Assembly (NCBI GenBank): GCA_964635015.1
Contig: CAZWMS010000027.1
Span: 1 to 22,013, forward strand
Length of the DNA stretch: 22,013 bases
Reading direction: 5' to 3'
DNA from: CAJWPI01 sp964635015
GTDB lineage: Bacteria > Pseudomonadota > Gammaproteobacteria > Magnimaribacterales > Magnimaribacteraceae
The notes under the pieces are model-generated. The model ran no database searches. It saw only the letters and a list, made by a program, of their open reading frames with translations, and was not told the DNA's origin. A program made the translations under genes and the position numbers. Position 1 is the stretch's first letter, and each line of letters begins with the position of its first letter. This document shows, piece after piece, positions 7,299 to 14,693 of this stretch.

Positions 7299-9601
7299 CT
7301 TAAAATAGCTTCACTAAAAACCCCTCTTAACTTCTCTAGAATGTCTAGGGTGTAAGAATCTTCTGATTTTCTACATTTTCTTCTAGAGTTTGGAGTTGTC
7401 TTGGGTTCTGTACCTCTAATATATGGAACCTTTATAGCATTATTACACTTTTCACCACTTAATAAACCATCTTTTAAGTCAACCCATTCATAATTTATTC
7501 TTGGAATGATTGGATTTGTAAGTGAATTAGGATCAAGGTTATTCATCAATTTCTTCCAAACTTGCAATGCTCCACTCCTGCCTGTAAGAGGCATTTCTCT
7601 GTTATCATCAAAACCTAACCAAATTAAAGCTAAATATCTTCCAGCGTAACCTACAAACCAACTATCCCTTTGATTATCTGAAGTCCCTGTTTTACCTCCA
7701 ACTCCCCACTTTCCAATGGTTTTTTTAGGGTAGCCTCTAGCAGTCCCTCTAACAAAAGTTTGAGAAAGTGCAAATTTAAGTAAATGAACTGGTTCGGGTC
7801 TAAATCTCTGTTCCATTTTATTTGGATAAGAAAATGAATTATCCCCCCCCATGCCTTTAATCTCTCTAACTGCCCTTAAGGGAGTAAAGAATCCATTTGA
7901 TGATATTGTCTGATAAGCCTGAATAACCTCTATTGGGCTTAATTCATATGCTCCCACAAAAAGGGATGGATATTCATTGGGCTTTTTATTAATTCCTAAG
8001 TCTCTGAAAGTTTTATCAATAGCCTGATACCCTAACTCCATGCCTAGTCTGGCAGAGGCAATATTGTAAGAATCCCATAAGGCCCTATGAAGTAAAACGT
8101 CCCCATGATATTTTTTATCAAAATTATTGGGTTCCCAAACCCTCCCTCCTCCTAGATTAACTTTAAGTTTTGAATCATCTAGTACAGAAGTTAATGTGTA
8201 CCTTTTATATTGAGATAAAGCTGTAAGGTATACAAAAGGTTTTATTAATGAACCCACTGGTCTTATAGCATTTAAAGCTCTATTAAATCCAAAAGAACTT
8301 GGATCGATACCTCCTGCTAAAGCCTTAACTTCTCCACTAGAAAAATCAATTATTACAGCAGCTCCTTCAATTTCTTTTAATCTATCTCCATAATTTTTCA
8401 CTAGATCCTTCTTGGTAATTTTAAGACTATCTTCTAAAACTCTTTGTAAAACTGGATCTAAATTTGTGTAAATCTTTAAACCTTTGGTTCTTAAATCTCT
8501 TTCTTTGAAATTATTTTTTAACTCTATTCTTACCAAATCATGAAAAGATGGGTATCTGGTTTCACCTCTAAATCTTGGTTTTATAAGTGCAATCGGTCTA
8601 TTTTTAAGATCTTCAGCAGAGCTTGAGGATATAATCAAATCTTTAGCTAAAATGTCTATGACAAGATCTCTTCTTTCTTTGGCTCTATCTGGATTTCTTC
8701 TGGGGTTGTACATTGAAGGACCTTTTAGCATGCCAACTAACAAAGCTAATTGATCTACCTTTAAACGTTTTAGTTGTGTTCCAAAAAAATGGTCTGAAGC
8801 AAGACCAAATCCATGTATGGCCCTTTTCCCAGATTGACTCAAAAAAACATCATTTATATAGGCAAGTAAGATTTGCTCTTTGGAGTAATGAAATTCTATC
8901 AATAAGGAAGATAGGGCTTCATTGATTTTTCTAATTAAAGTCCTTTCGGGTGAAAAGAAGAGGCTTTTAGATAGCTGTTGTGTAATGGTGCTCCCTCCTT
9001 CTCTTATTTCCATAGATATGAAGTTTTGGTAGATTGCTCTCAGTATTGATTTAGGAGAAACTCCATGGTGCTCAAAAAAGTCTTTATCTTCTACGGCCAA
9101 AATAACCTTCACTAGTTTCTCAGGCACTTCAGACCAAGACAAAATTAATCTATCTTCCATGTGAGAAGGGAACATGCCCCCTATGGATAAAGGTTCTAGT
9201 TTTAGTAAATCCAGAGAAATTCCATCCGCCCTTTTTATCCCAGACACTTTAGAATCTAATCCGAATTTAATATCAAACAATCCTTGTGGCTGCTCTTCAA
9301 ATCCTCTTAAAAAAACTTTCAATGAATTATTTTTAAAGGAATATTCGCCTGGTTTTCTTGGTGGTGACTTTTTTTTATAAGATAGTATATTCAACTCTTT
9401 AATAAAATTTTTAAGATTTAAGCTACCTCCTTCACCTATTTCTAGGGGCCTTGAATAAATCTTTGCGGGTACTGTCCAAAGTGCGCCATCTAACTTGTTC
9501 CTTACTTTGGAATCTAAAAAAGAAATCCACCCAATTAAAAAAACTAAAACTATTACAATTAATACAATAATTAAGTTTTTAATTTTAATTTGCCTAAACA
9601 T
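7295..9601 (-). CDS. mrcB: Penicillin-binding protein 1b, bifunctional transglycosylase/transpeptidase
   Basis: Class A PBP that polymerises lipid II glycan chains and cross-links them at the inner membrane, facing the periplasm. A short cytoplasmic end is followed by a transmembrane helix (about residues 9-27), a UB2H-like region (about 60-135), a GT51 domain with catalytic Glu171 in AVEDKDFFEHHG and the REGGSTITQQ motif (200-209), and a transpeptidase domain. Active-site motifs are SLIK (S451, K454), SYN (511-513) and KTGTS (637-641). The 768-aa length is close to Pseudomonas PBP1b. The UB2H region is where Lpo activators bind PBP1b in E. coli, which fits the lipoprotein gene fused to its stop codon. 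A run of eight G (codons near residue 585) is unusual in this AT-rich gene. Confidence 0.95.
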   Translation of the reverse strand: MFRQIKIKNLIIVLIVIVLVFLIGWISFLDSKVRNKLDGALWTVPAKIYSRPLEIGEGGSLNLKNFIKELNILSYKKKSPPRKPGEYSFKNNSLKVFLRGFEEQPQGLFDIKFGLDSKVSGIKRADGISLDLLKLEPLSIGGMFPSHMEDRLILSWSEVPEKLVKVILAVEDKDFFEHHGVSPKSILRAIYQNFISMEIREGGSTITQQLSKSLFFSPERTLIRKINEALSSLLIEFHYSKEQILLAYINDVFLSQSGKRAIHGFGLASDHFFGTQLKRLKVDQLALLVGMLKGPSMYNPRRNPDRAKERRDLVIDILAKDLIISSSSAEDLKNRPIALIKPRFRGETRYPSFHDLVRIELKNNFKERDLRTKGLKIYTNLDPVLQRVLEDSLKITKKDLVKNYGDRLKEIEGAAVIIDFSSGEVKALAGGIDPSSFGFNRALNAIRPVGSLIKPFVYLTALSQYKRYTLTSVLDDSKLKVNLGGGRVWEPNNFDKKYHGDVLLHRALWDSYNIASARLGMELGYQAIDKTFRDLGINKKPNEYPSLFVGAYELSPIEVIQAYQTISSNGFFTPLRAVREIKGMGGDNSFSYPNKMEQRFRPEPVHLLKFALSQTFVRGTARGYPKKTIGKWGVGGKTGTSDNQRDSWFVGYAGRYLALIWLGFDDNREMPLTGRSGALQVWKKLMNNLDPNSLTNPIIPRINYEWVDLKDGLLSGEKCNNAIKVPYIRGTEPKTTPNSRRKCRKSEDSYTLDILEKLRGVFSEAILR

Positions 9602-9672
9602 ATTTCACTTGATTTGTTTCTTAGTTTCTTTCACTCTAATAACTTCAAAAAAAATAAAAAGGACAATTCAAA

Positions 9673-10680
9673 ATGGAATTAGATATCTGTTCATTGGGAA
9701 ATGCCATAGTAGATGTGCAATTTAGCATTGAAGATAATTTTAGAGAATACCTTGATGATAGATCAATAGCATTTGGTTCCATGACATTGATTGAAAAACA
9801 AGCCCAAGAAGATTTAATATCCCTTTTGAAAGCAAACTCGGGAAAACCACTAAGGGCTTGCGGAGGTTCGGCCACAAATTCTATCTTTGCTGCAACAAAT
9901 TTTGGTTCAAGTTGCTATTTTACCTGCAAAGTCCAAGATGATGAATTGGGAAATTTTTATCTAAATAACCTTAGATCAAATGACATATCTCACAATGATA
10001 ATGCTTTAGACAAACAAACTAAACTTCCAACGGGACAAGCAGTAATCATGGTATCTCCAGATGCAGAAAGAACAATGTGTACTTGCTTGGGTGTATCTAA
10101 TAGATTGTCTATTTCTGATTTAGACATAAACGCAATTACTAACTCAAAGTATCTATTCATTGAAGGGTATTTAGTTGCCTCACCTTCTGCACTCTTAGCA
10201 TGTCAAGAAGCAATAAGGTGTGCAAAGAAAAGTGGAACAAAAGTAGCTATTTCTCTTTCTGACCCTAACATAGCAAAATCTTTTCAAAAAGAACTTTTAA
10301 AGCTCATAAATATTAAATGCGATCTCCTGTTTTGTAATGAATCTGAGTCATTAGCATTTTCTAATAAACAGAATTTAAGCGAAGCTTTTAATTATTTACA
10401 GACAATCTCTGACTCTGTACTAATAACTTTACATGAGAAAGGGTGTTTATCTTGGGATGGTAGGACTAAGAACCTAATTGAGGGTTTCAAAGCCAAGGCT
10501 ATCGACTCAAATGGTGCAGGAGATATGTTTGCTGGAGCCGTTCTTCATTATATTAACAATAAAAATAACCTTCGTGAGGCTGCAAAATTTGGCTGTTACG
10601 CTGCATCTAAAAAAGTTGAAAACTTTGGACCTAGACTTCCAAAAAATGACTATAAAAAAATAAAAGAAAATTATTTCTAG
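9673..10680 (+). CDS. PfkB-family carbohydrate/nucleoside kinase (adenosine kinase-like)
   Basis: Ribokinase-fold kinase that transfers phosphate from ATP to a hydroxyl of a sugar or nucleoside; the exact substrate is uncertain. The N terminus (LGNAIVDVQF), the glycine-rich substrate motif RACGGSATNSIFAATNFG (about residues 59-76) and the second signature DSNGAGDMFAGA (278-289, catalytic base D284) are clear. The overall pattern resembles the adenosine kinase-like subgroup common in proteobacteria. In those, a GNAxVD start and GGSxxNT are usual; here T is S. A strong AAAAAGGA ribosome binding site precedes the ATG by 8 nt. It is divergent from mrcB across 71 bp and 69 bp upstream of dksA. Confidence 0.88.
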   Translation: MELDICSLGNAIVDVQFSIEDNFREYLDDRSIAFGSMTLIEKQAQEDLISLLKANSGKPLRACGGSATNSIFAATNFGSSCYFTCKVQDDELGNFYLNNLRSNDISHNDNALDKQTKLPTGQAVIMVSPDAERTMCTCLGVSNRLSISDLDINAITNSKYLFIEGYLVASPSALLACQEAIRCAKKSGTKVAISLSDPNIAKSFQKELLKLINIKCDLLFCNESESLAFSNKQNLSEAFNYLQTISDSVLITLHEKGCLSWDGRTKNLIEGFKAKAIDSNGAGDMFAGAVLHYINNKNNLREAAKFGCYAASKKVENFGPRLPKNDYKKIKENYF

Positions 10681-10720
10681 CCTTAGAATACAGAATCTGA
10701 TAAATTGCCGCGCCTTCCTA

Positions 10721-10729
10721 TGGTATAAG
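10721..10729 (+). promoter_or_regulatory. Extended -10 promoter candidate for dksA
   Basis: TGGTATAAG has the TGn extension before a near-consensus -10 (TATAAG). It lies about 20 nt before the dksA ATG, in the gap after the pfkB-family gene. No clear -35 is seen, as is common for extended -10 promoters. Confidence 0.45.
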
Positions 10730-10749
10730 AAAAAAAATTCATCTTAAAA

Positions 10750-11355
10750 ATGGTAGTTAAAAAGAAAAAACAAGCAAGAAGCAAAGAAAATAAAAGTTCT
10801 TCGAAAACAAAAACCCCTTTGAAGCCTAAAAAGAGAGAAGTAAAAAAAGGGTCTTCTACCAACAAACAGAAATCCCCATTAAAATCTAAAAAACCTTTAA
10901 AAACTGAAAAGAATAAGAAAAAGACCTACAGGGGTGAAGAGCACTTCTTAGCTTCGATTGAACCTTATAAAATAAAGAAAAATGAAAAATACATGAATGC
11001 AGGGCAAAAAAAACATTTTTTTACTATTTTGAATTCTTGGAAAAATCAGCTTTTGCTAGAACAGGGCAAAACAGCTTCTCACCTACAACAGAGCACCTCC
11101 AACTTTCCTGATGAAGCGGATAGAGCTTCACATGAAGAAGAATTTACTATAGAACTTAGAACTAGAGAAAGAGAAAGAAAACTCTTAAGTAAAATTGACT
11201 CTTCTTTAGAAGCCATGAAGGAGAACTTTTATGGTTGTTGCAACTTATGTGGAATTGAAATAGGAGTCAGGCGCCTTGAAGCGAGACCTACGGCTACAAG
11301 GTGTATAGATTGTAAGACTCTGGAAGAGATTCATGAAAGACAGAGATATGGATAA
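10750..11355 (+). CDS. dksA: RNA polymerase-binding transcription factor DksA with long Lys-rich N-terminal tail
   Basis: DksA enters the secondary channel of RNA polymerase and, with ppGpp, adjusts rRNA and amino-acid promoters. From about residue 60 the protein matches DksA. It has the coiled-coil tip D121-E-A-D124-R-A126 (the DxxDxA motif of active DksA), then EEEFTIELRTRERERKLL. The C-terminal zinc finger has cysteines C164, C167, C185 and C188, with the RRLEARPTATRCIDCKTLEE signature. Usual DksA is about 150 aa; this one is 201 because of a ~60-residue basic tail with about 23 Lys, containing KTPLKPKK and KSPLKSKK 20 residues apart. The tail could be non-native if translation starts later, but no ATG occurs before residue 82, inside the conserved part. 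No strong ribosome binding site is seen. Confidence 0.93.
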   Translation: MVVKKKKQARSKENKSSSKTKTPLKPKKREVKKGSSTNKQKSPLKSKKPLKTEKNKKKTYRGEEHFLASIEPYKIKKNEKYMNAGQKKHFFTILNSWKNQLLLEQGKTASHLQQSTSNFPDEADRASHEEEFTIELRTRERERKLLSKIDSSLEAMKENFYGCCNLCGIEIGVRRLEARPTATRCIDCKTLEEIHERQRYG

Positions 11356-11365
11356 ATTTTAAGTC

Positions 11366-11398
11366 TTGCTTTTCATTGAGCATTAAAGCAAAAATGCT
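11366..11398 (+). other. Two interleaved hairpins in the leader of the deoxynucleoside kinase gene
   Basis: TTGCTTT (11366-11372) can pair with AAAGCAA (11385-11391), and AGCATT (11379-11384) can pair with AATGCT (11393-11398). Each stem uses the loop of the other, so only one can form fully. The second ends two bases before the ATG at 11401. In AT-rich sequence this may be chance, but it occupies the place where a ribosome binding site should be. Confidence 0.3.
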
Positions 11399-11400
11399 AC

Positions 11401-12090
11401 ATGGAAACGAGATTAATTGATCTTAAGAATTACAAAAATATTCCAAAATTTTTAGCTATAGAAGGTCCTATAGGAGTAGGAAAGACTACCCTTACTAAAA
11501 AACTTGCTCATTTTTTTAGATATGAAATGATTCTTGAAGAACCTTCTCAGAATCCCTTCTTGGAAGACTTTTATAACAACCCTCACCAAGCAGCTTTAGC
11601 CACTCAGCTTTTTTTCTTGTTTCAAAGAGTAAAGTATATCCAGGATTTAAAACAAGGAGATATTTTCTCATCTTCTAAAGTTTCTGACTTCCTATTAGAT
11701 AAAGATATGTTGTTTGCTAAAACCACTCTGTCTGAAAGGGAATTAGAATTATATATTCAAATATATGATTATTTATCTCTAGATCTACCTACTCCTGACC
11801 TAGTTATATACTTACAAGCAGACTCTAAAACCTTATACGAAAGAATAATGGATAGGGGTATTGATATGGAAAAAAACATTAGCTATGAATATCTGCAATC
11901 TCTAAACGAAGCCTATAAAGGTTTTTTTCTTTCTTTTGACAGGTCTCCTGTTCTAATAGTTAACACAGAATTTATAGATCTTGCGAACAGTAAAAAAGAT
12001 TTTGAAATTTTATTAGACAAATTATTAGAATATTTTAATAATCCGCAGGGTAGGAAAATGTATTTTAATCCTTATCCTTCTTTACTTTAA
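11401..12090 (+). CDS. Deoxynucleoside kinase (dAK/dGK/dCK family)
   Basis: Phosphorylates deoxynucleosides to monophosphates for nucleotide salvage in the cytoplasm. The P-loop EGPIGVGKTT (residues 21-30) is followed by LEEPSQNPFLEDFY (45-58), a substrate-side motif of this family. SDFLLDKDMLFAKTTLSE (95-112) and the LID-like ERIMDRGIDMEKNIS (about 147-161) with LNEAYKGFF complete the pattern. At 229 aa it is typical of bacterial dNKs. Substrate preference (dA, dG or dC) cannot be decided. The upstream 45 bp contain no clear ribosome binding site but do contain two alternative hairpins. In many gammaproteobacteria genes of this family lie near folK/panB downstream of dksA; here those intervening genes are absent. 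Confidence 0.88.
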   Translation: METRLIDLKNYKNIPKFLAIEGPIGVGKTTLTKKLAHFFRYEMILEEPSQNPFLEDFYNNPHQAALATQLFFLFQRVKYIQDLKQGDIFSSSKVSDFLLDKDMLFAKTTLSERELELYIQIYDYLSLDLPTPDLVIYLQADSKTLYERIMDRGIDMEKNISYEYLQSLNEAYKGFFLSFDRSPVLIVNTEFIDLANSKKDFEILLDKLLEYFNNPQGRKMYFNPYPSLL

Positions 12091-12102
12091 TGAAATTTAA
12101 TT

Positions 12103-14040
12103 ATGGCAAAAGAAAAAATTTATGAAGTTCCAGAATCTATGAAAACCAATGCGTTAATTAATGCAAAGGAATACGAGGATATATATAGAAAATCGATAAA
12201 AGATCCGAAAAAATTTTGGGCAAGTGAAGCAAAGAAATACCTGTCTTGGCAGACTGGCTGGGTAGAAGTCTCGCGATCTGATTTTACTAAAGGAAAAGCT
12301 AGCTGGTTTCAGGGGGCTAAGATAAATGCAGCTGTAAATTGTATTGATAGACATTTGATTGATAAGGCAGATAAACCAGCAATTATTTGGGAGAGTAATG
12401 ATCCGTCTATTTCAAAAAATATTACTTTTAAAGAACTACATTTATCGGTCTGTAAATTTGCAAATATTTTGAAACAAAGAAAAGTTAAAAGAGGAGATAG
12501 GGTTTGCATTTATATGCCTATGATTCCAGAAGCTGCTTATGCTATGTTAGCTTGTGCAAGAATTGGTGCAATTCACTCCGTTGTGTTCGGTGGATTTTCT
12601 CCCGAATCTCTTAAAGATAGAATCTTAGACTCTGATTGCCAAGCGGTTATAACTGCTGATGAGGGTGTCAGAGGTTCGAAAGTTATACCCTTAAAAAAAA
12701 ATGTAGACAAGGCTCTAGAGGGTTGTCCTAAAGTTCATACAGTTATTATAGTTAAAAGAACAGGGGCCAAGGTAGATAAGGTTCCAAAAAGAGATATTTC
12801 TTATGAAGAAATCATCCAGGAAGTTAAGGAGGATTGTGAACCTGAATATATGGATTCAGAAGATCCATTATTTATTCTTTACACCTCAGGTTCTACAGGA
12901 AAACCAAAGGGAGTTTTACACACAACCGGAGGATATCTTCTTCAGTCTTCAATGACTCACAAACTGGTATTTAATTACAAAGAAGGAGAAGTTTATTGGT
13001 GTACTGCAGATATTGGATGGATAACTGGTCACTCATATATTGTATATGGTCCTTTATCCAATGGAGCCACGACATTGATGTTTGAGGGAATTCCAACCTA
13101 TCCAGATGCATCAAGATTTTGGAACATAATTGACAAACATAGTGTAAACATTTTTTACACAGCTCCAACAGCAATAAGAGCATTAATGGCTCTTGGAAAT
13201 GAACCTTTAATAAATTCTTCCAGAAGTTCTCTTAGGGTCTTAGGCACTGTAGGGGAACCAATAAATCCTGAAGCTTGGGAATGGTACTACAATGAAGTTG
13301 GGAAGGGGAAATGTCCTATTGTAGACACTTGGTGGCAGACTGAGACAGGATCTATATTAATTTCTCCTCTAGCAGGATCTACCCCCCAGAAACCTGGTAG
13401 TGCTACCAAGCCCTTTTTTGGTATAGAGCCTGCAATACTAGATGAAGAAGGACAGGAAATAGAGGGTGAGGGACAGGGAAATTTAGTTATCAAAAAGAGT
13501 TGGCCTTCACAAATAAGAACAGTATATGGAGATCATCAAAGATGTATAGATACTTACTATTCTAAATTTCCTGGATTTTACACAACAGGTGACGGAGCTA
13601 AAAGGGACAAAGATGGCTATTACTGGATTACAGGGAGGGTTGATGACGTTCTTAATGTTTCGGGTCACAGATTGGGAACTGCTGAGATAGAGAGTGCTCT
13701 TGTTCTTCACCCAATTGTTGCTGAAGCTGCTGTGGTAGGTTTTGAACACAATATCAAAGGTCAGGGTATATATTGCTACGTTACCTTAATGAAAGGAGAA
13801 AATCCTGATGATTCTTTAAGACAAGAGTTAATTGCCTTTGTGGAAATTGAAATAGGGGCCATTGCTAAACCAGATGTTATCCAGTGGGCACCCAGTCTTC
13901 CAAAAACCAGATCTGGTAAAATTATGAGGAGAATACTTAGAAAAATTGCTTTAAATGAAATTGGTGACCTTGGTGACACCTCTACATTGGCTGAACCTGA
14001 AGTGGTGGAGGATCTAATAAATAATAGGATAAACAGTTAA
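12103..14040 (+). CDS. acs: Acetyl-CoA synthetase
   Basis: AMP-forming ligase that makes acetyl-CoA from acetate, ATP and CoA through acetyl-AMP, for acetate scavenging. The 645-aa length matches Acs (652 in E. coli). Core motifs are YTSGSTGKPKG (260-270), WWQTETGSILISPL, the Acs-specific YTTGDGAKRDKDGYYWITGR hinge region, and PKTRSGKIMRR at the C terminus. Lys606 in SGKIM is the residue that is acetylated by Pat/YfiQ-type enzymes and freed by CobB in other bacteria. It is 12 bp after the deoxynucleoside kinase gene, with only a weak GAAAT as ribosome binding site. It overlaps msrA by one base (TAATG). The C-terminal tail is about as long as in E. coli, so the protein is complete. Confidence 0.97.
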   Translation: MAKEKIYEVPESMKTNALINAKEYEDIYRKSIKDPKKFWASEAKKYLSWQTGWVEVSRSDFTKGKASWFQGAKINAAVNCIDRHLIDKADKPAIIWESNDPSISKNITFKELHLSVCKFANILKQRKVKRGDRVCIYMPMIPEAAYAMLACARIGAIHSVVFGGFSPESLKDRILDSDCQAVITADEGVRGSKVIPLKKNVDKALEGCPKVHTVIIVKRTGAKVDKVPKRDISYEEIIQEVKEDCEPEYMDSEDPLFILYTSGSTGKPKGVLHTTGGYLLQSSMTHKLVFNYKEGEVYWCTADIGWITGHSYIVYGPLSNGATTLMFEGIPTYPDASRFWNIIDKHSVNIFYTAPTAIRALMALGNEPLINSSRSSLRVLGTVGEPINPEAWEWYYNEVGKGKCPIVDTWWQTETGSILISPLAGSTPQKPGSATKPFFGIEPAILDEEGQEIEGEGQGNLVIKKSWPSQIRTVYGDHQRCIDTYYSKFPGFYTTGDGAKRDKDGYYWITGRVDDVLNVSGHRLGTAEIESALVLHPIVAEAAVVGFEHNIKGQGIYCYVTLMKGENPDDSLRQELIAFVEIEIGAIAKPDVIQWAPSLPKTRSGKIMRRILRKIALNEIGDLGDTSTLAEPEVVEDLINNRINS

Positions 14041-14681
14041 TGTCTTTAATTAATTTAATAAACAAGAAATCTATTCTTCCTCACCCCTCAGAAGCTTTAG
14101 AAGGAAGGGATGTGGAAATAGAAGTTCCAGAAAAGCATTTTGTTAAAGGAGCTCCATTAAAAGGACCTTTCCCTAAAAACTTAGAAAAAGCTTTGTTTGG
14201 GATGGGATGTTTTTGGGGAGTAGAAAAAAAATTCTGGGAATTGGATGGTATCTTCACAACTGCTGCGGGTTATTCAGGAGGAGAAACTCCAAATCCCAGT
14301 TACAGAGAAGTTTGTTCTGGAATGACTGGTCATAATGAGACCGTTTTAGTCTTGTTTGATTCTCAAAAAACAAGTTATGATAATCTTCTTAGAGTATTCT
14401 GGGAAGAACATGATCCTACTCAAGGAATGCGTCAGGGTAATGATGTGGGAACCCAGTATAGGTCAGGTATTTATTATTTTAATGATTCCCAAAAATATGA
14501 AGCAATAAAAACAAAAGAACAATACCAAAAAAATCTGCAAATTGAGAATCTAGGTACTATTACTACGGAAATAACTAAAGCAAAAGAATTTTACTATGCT
14601 GAACACTACCACCAACAATACCTTGCCAAAAACCCTAACGGATACTGTGGTGTTGGAGGAACAGGCGTGCTGCTTAAGTAA
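14040..14681 (+). CDS. msrA: Peptide-methionine (S)-S-oxide reductase
   Basis: Reduces methionine-S-sulfoxide in proteins and free in the cytoplasm, repairing oxidative damage. The catalytic GCFWG carries C57; AAGYSGGETPNPSYREVCSG, TGHNETVLV, EEHDPTQGMRQGNDVGTQYRS and AEHYHQQYLAKNPNGYCG are family signatures. At 213 aa it has the E. coli-type N-terminal extension. The resolving cysteine is C203 in GYCGVGG; the second recycling cysteine of E. coli (C206, in GVCLP) is Leu here (GVLLK). It begins on the last base of the acs stop codon, so translation is coupled. Its stop lies inside an inverted repeat shared with the convergent Rieske gene. Confidence 0.97.
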   Translation: MSLINLINKKSILPHPSEALEGRDVEIEVPEKHFVKGAPLKGPFPKNLEKALFGMGCFWGVEKKFWELDGIFTTAAGYSGGETPNPSYREVCSGMTGHNETVLVLFDSQKTSYDNLLRVFWEEHDPTQGMRQGNDVGTQYRSGIYYFNDSQKYEAIKTKEQYQKNLQIENLGTITTEITKAKEFYYAEHYHQQYLAKNPNGYCGVGGTGVLLK

Positions 14682-14693
14682 GACTTAAGACAG
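14670..14693. terminator. Inverted repeat spanning two convergent stop codons
   Basis: CTTAAGT (14673-14679), loop AAG, ACTTAAG (14683-14689) is a perfect 7-bp stem with a 3-nt loop. CTG/CAG outside it extends the stem past one bulged A. It contains the msrA TAA (14679-14681) and the TAA of the opposing Rieske gene (14687-14685). There is no T-run on either side, so it is a weak candidate for a bidirectional terminator or a 3'-end stabilising hairpin. Confidence 0.45.

Noticed and set aside
7060..7308. Rightward reading frame antisense to the lipoprotein gene
   Set aside because: The opposite strand has a lipobox, coupling to mrcB and sensible helices; this frame has none.
9645..9875. Small leftward reading frame over the start of the PfkB-family gene
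   Set aside because: It is antisense to a clear kinase N terminus and has no recognisable domain or ribosome binding site.
11366..11398. H-type pseudoknot before the deoxynucleoside kinase
   Set aside because: The two stems interleave, but only one base would cross a 7-bp stem, too short for both to form fully. Kept only as alternative hairpins.
12971..13979. Several leftward reading frames inside acs
   Set aside because: All are complementary shadows of strongly conserved Acs coding sequence.
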